From the NCBI GenBank assembly GCA_019420135.1, contig JAHZHS010000135.1, positions 1 to 5,480 of the forward strand: a DNA stretch of 5,480 bases, read 5' to 3'. Below, piece by piece: positions 4,989 through 5,480 of the stretch (its first letter is position 1; every line of letters starts with the position of its first letter). The position numbers and the translations under genes are program-made. The notes below the pieces were generated by a model. It was not told the origin of the DNA. It ran no database searches and worked only from the letters and a program-made list of their open reading frames with translations. Source of the DNA: Oscillospiraceae bacterium. GTDB lineage: Bacteria; Bacillota; Clostridia; Oscillospirales; Ruminococcaceae.

Positions 4989-5480
4989 AAAGTATCAATA
5001 TGTCGGCCATGCCATGCGCAAGAAGGACTCCATGCAGCTTTTGCTGGGCAAGCCGGTCTACACCGATGACATCGTTCCCCGGGACGCCCTGGTGGTTAAA
5101 TTGCTGCGCAGCCCCCATGCCAGCGCCCTGGTGGAGGAGATCGACACCTCCATCGCCCTGAAAGTCCCCGGGGTGGTGGCCGTCTATACCTGGAAGGACG
5201 TGCCCCGGACCCGATTTGCCATCGCGGGCCAGACCTACCCGGAACCCTCCCCCTACGACCGGCTGATTTTGGACCGGCAGCTGCGCTTTGTGGGGGACCC
5301 GGTGGCCATCATCGCGGCGGAAAACGAGAAGGCTGCCCAAAAGGCCATGCGCCTTGTCAAGGTCAAATACAAGCTGCTGCCCGCCATCCTGGACATGCAC
5401 GACGCCAAGGACAACCCCATTCTCGTCCACCCCGAGGAGGACTGGTATCCTCCCTGCCCGGTGGGCGGCGACAACAAGCG
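4978..5480 (+). CDS. Molybdenum hydroxylase large subunit (molybdopterin-binding), partial, N-terminal 167 residues
   Basis: The gene starts at ATG 4978, with AAAGGAG (4965-4971) 6 nt upstream, and runs off the right edge. The visible part is the a/b hammerhead domain of the xanthine-dehydrogenase/aldehyde-oxidase large subunit: LGKPVYTDDIVPRDALVVKL (23-42), LRSPHASALVEEID (43-56), PGVVAVYTWKDVP (64-76), LRFVGDPVAIIAAENEKAAQKA (103-124) and VKVKYKLLPAILDMHDA (127-143). Full members are about 750-800 residues, so the molybdopterin-binding segments and the catalytic glutamate lie outside the window. The substrate therefore cannot be assigned here. Order FAD, FeS, Mo is a common layout for clostridial enzymes, several of which act on purines and some of which need selenium; whether that holds here is unknown. 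The gene overlaps the FeS subunit by 11 nt. Confidence 0.93.
   Translation, partial: MATEKYQYVGHAMRKKDSMQLLLGKPVYTDDIVPRDALVVKLLRSPHASALVEEIDTSIALKVPGVVAVYTWKDVPRTRFAIAGQTYPEPSPYDRLILDRQLRFVGDPVAIIAAENEKAAQKAMRLVKVKYKLLPAILDMHDAKDNPILVHPEEDWYPPCPVGGDNK

Noticed and set aside
1..5480. Mobile element, CRISPR array, tRNA or phage-defence system
   Set aside because: No transposase, integrase, regularly spaced repeats or tRNA-like folds were seen. All coding space is taken up by the transporter, regulator, NTPase and hydroxylase genes.

Overview
The window looks like a piece of chromosome from a GC-rich, anaerobic, Gram-positive bacterium, most likely a gut Clostridia member of the Oscillospiraceae/Ruminococcaceae kind. 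This is inferred from GC-rich coding sequence around a short AT-rich intergenic region, strong AAGGAG-type ribosome binding sites, a lipoprotein-type binding protein (lipobox LAAC), GTG starts, tight gene overlaps and the gene families present. No taxonomic marker gene is present, so the assignment is tentative.

The window is almost wholly coding and consists of two divergent operons separated by one regulatory region (3524-3718). The leftward (minus-strand) operon runs in order: a substrate-binding lipoprotein (2438-3523), a FecCD-type permease (1477-2475), an ABC ATPase (656-1480), a short stand-alone ModE-type DNA-binding protein (327-668) and a THEP1-like P-loop NTPase that runs off the left edge (1-343). 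Every adjacent pair overlaps, so translation is probably coupled. The rightward operon encodes the three subunits of a xanthine-dehydrogenase-family molybdenum hydroxylase: FAD subunit (3719-4522), 2Fe-2S subunit (4512-4988) and the start of the molybdopterin-binding large subunit (4978 to the right edge). These genes overlap by 11 nt each.

Taken together the locus reads as a molybdenum (or tungsten) supply-and-use module. The ABC importer belongs to the family usually annotated for ferric siderophores, haem or cobalamin. Its operon carries a ModE-type regulator and lies opposite a molybdoenzyme, so its cargo is more likely molybdate or tungstate, as in the MolABC importer of Haemophilus. The intergenic region holds a strong leftward promoter (TTGAAT-17-TATAAT), a weaker rightward extended -10 promoter, and a perfect 7-bp inverted repeat with a 10-bp spacer (3582-3605). 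That repeat sits over the expected leftward transcription start and resembles a ModE operator. The regulator therefore probably represses its own transporter operon, and perhaps affects the enzyme operon, in response to oxyanion supply.

The less ordinary parts are the ModE protein lacking its oxyanion-binding domains, the poorly understood NTPase behind it, a GC-rich hairpin in the transporter mRNA leader, and an unusual first FAD-binding loop in the flavin subunit. I see no mobile element, CRISPR array, tRNA, rRNA or terminator.
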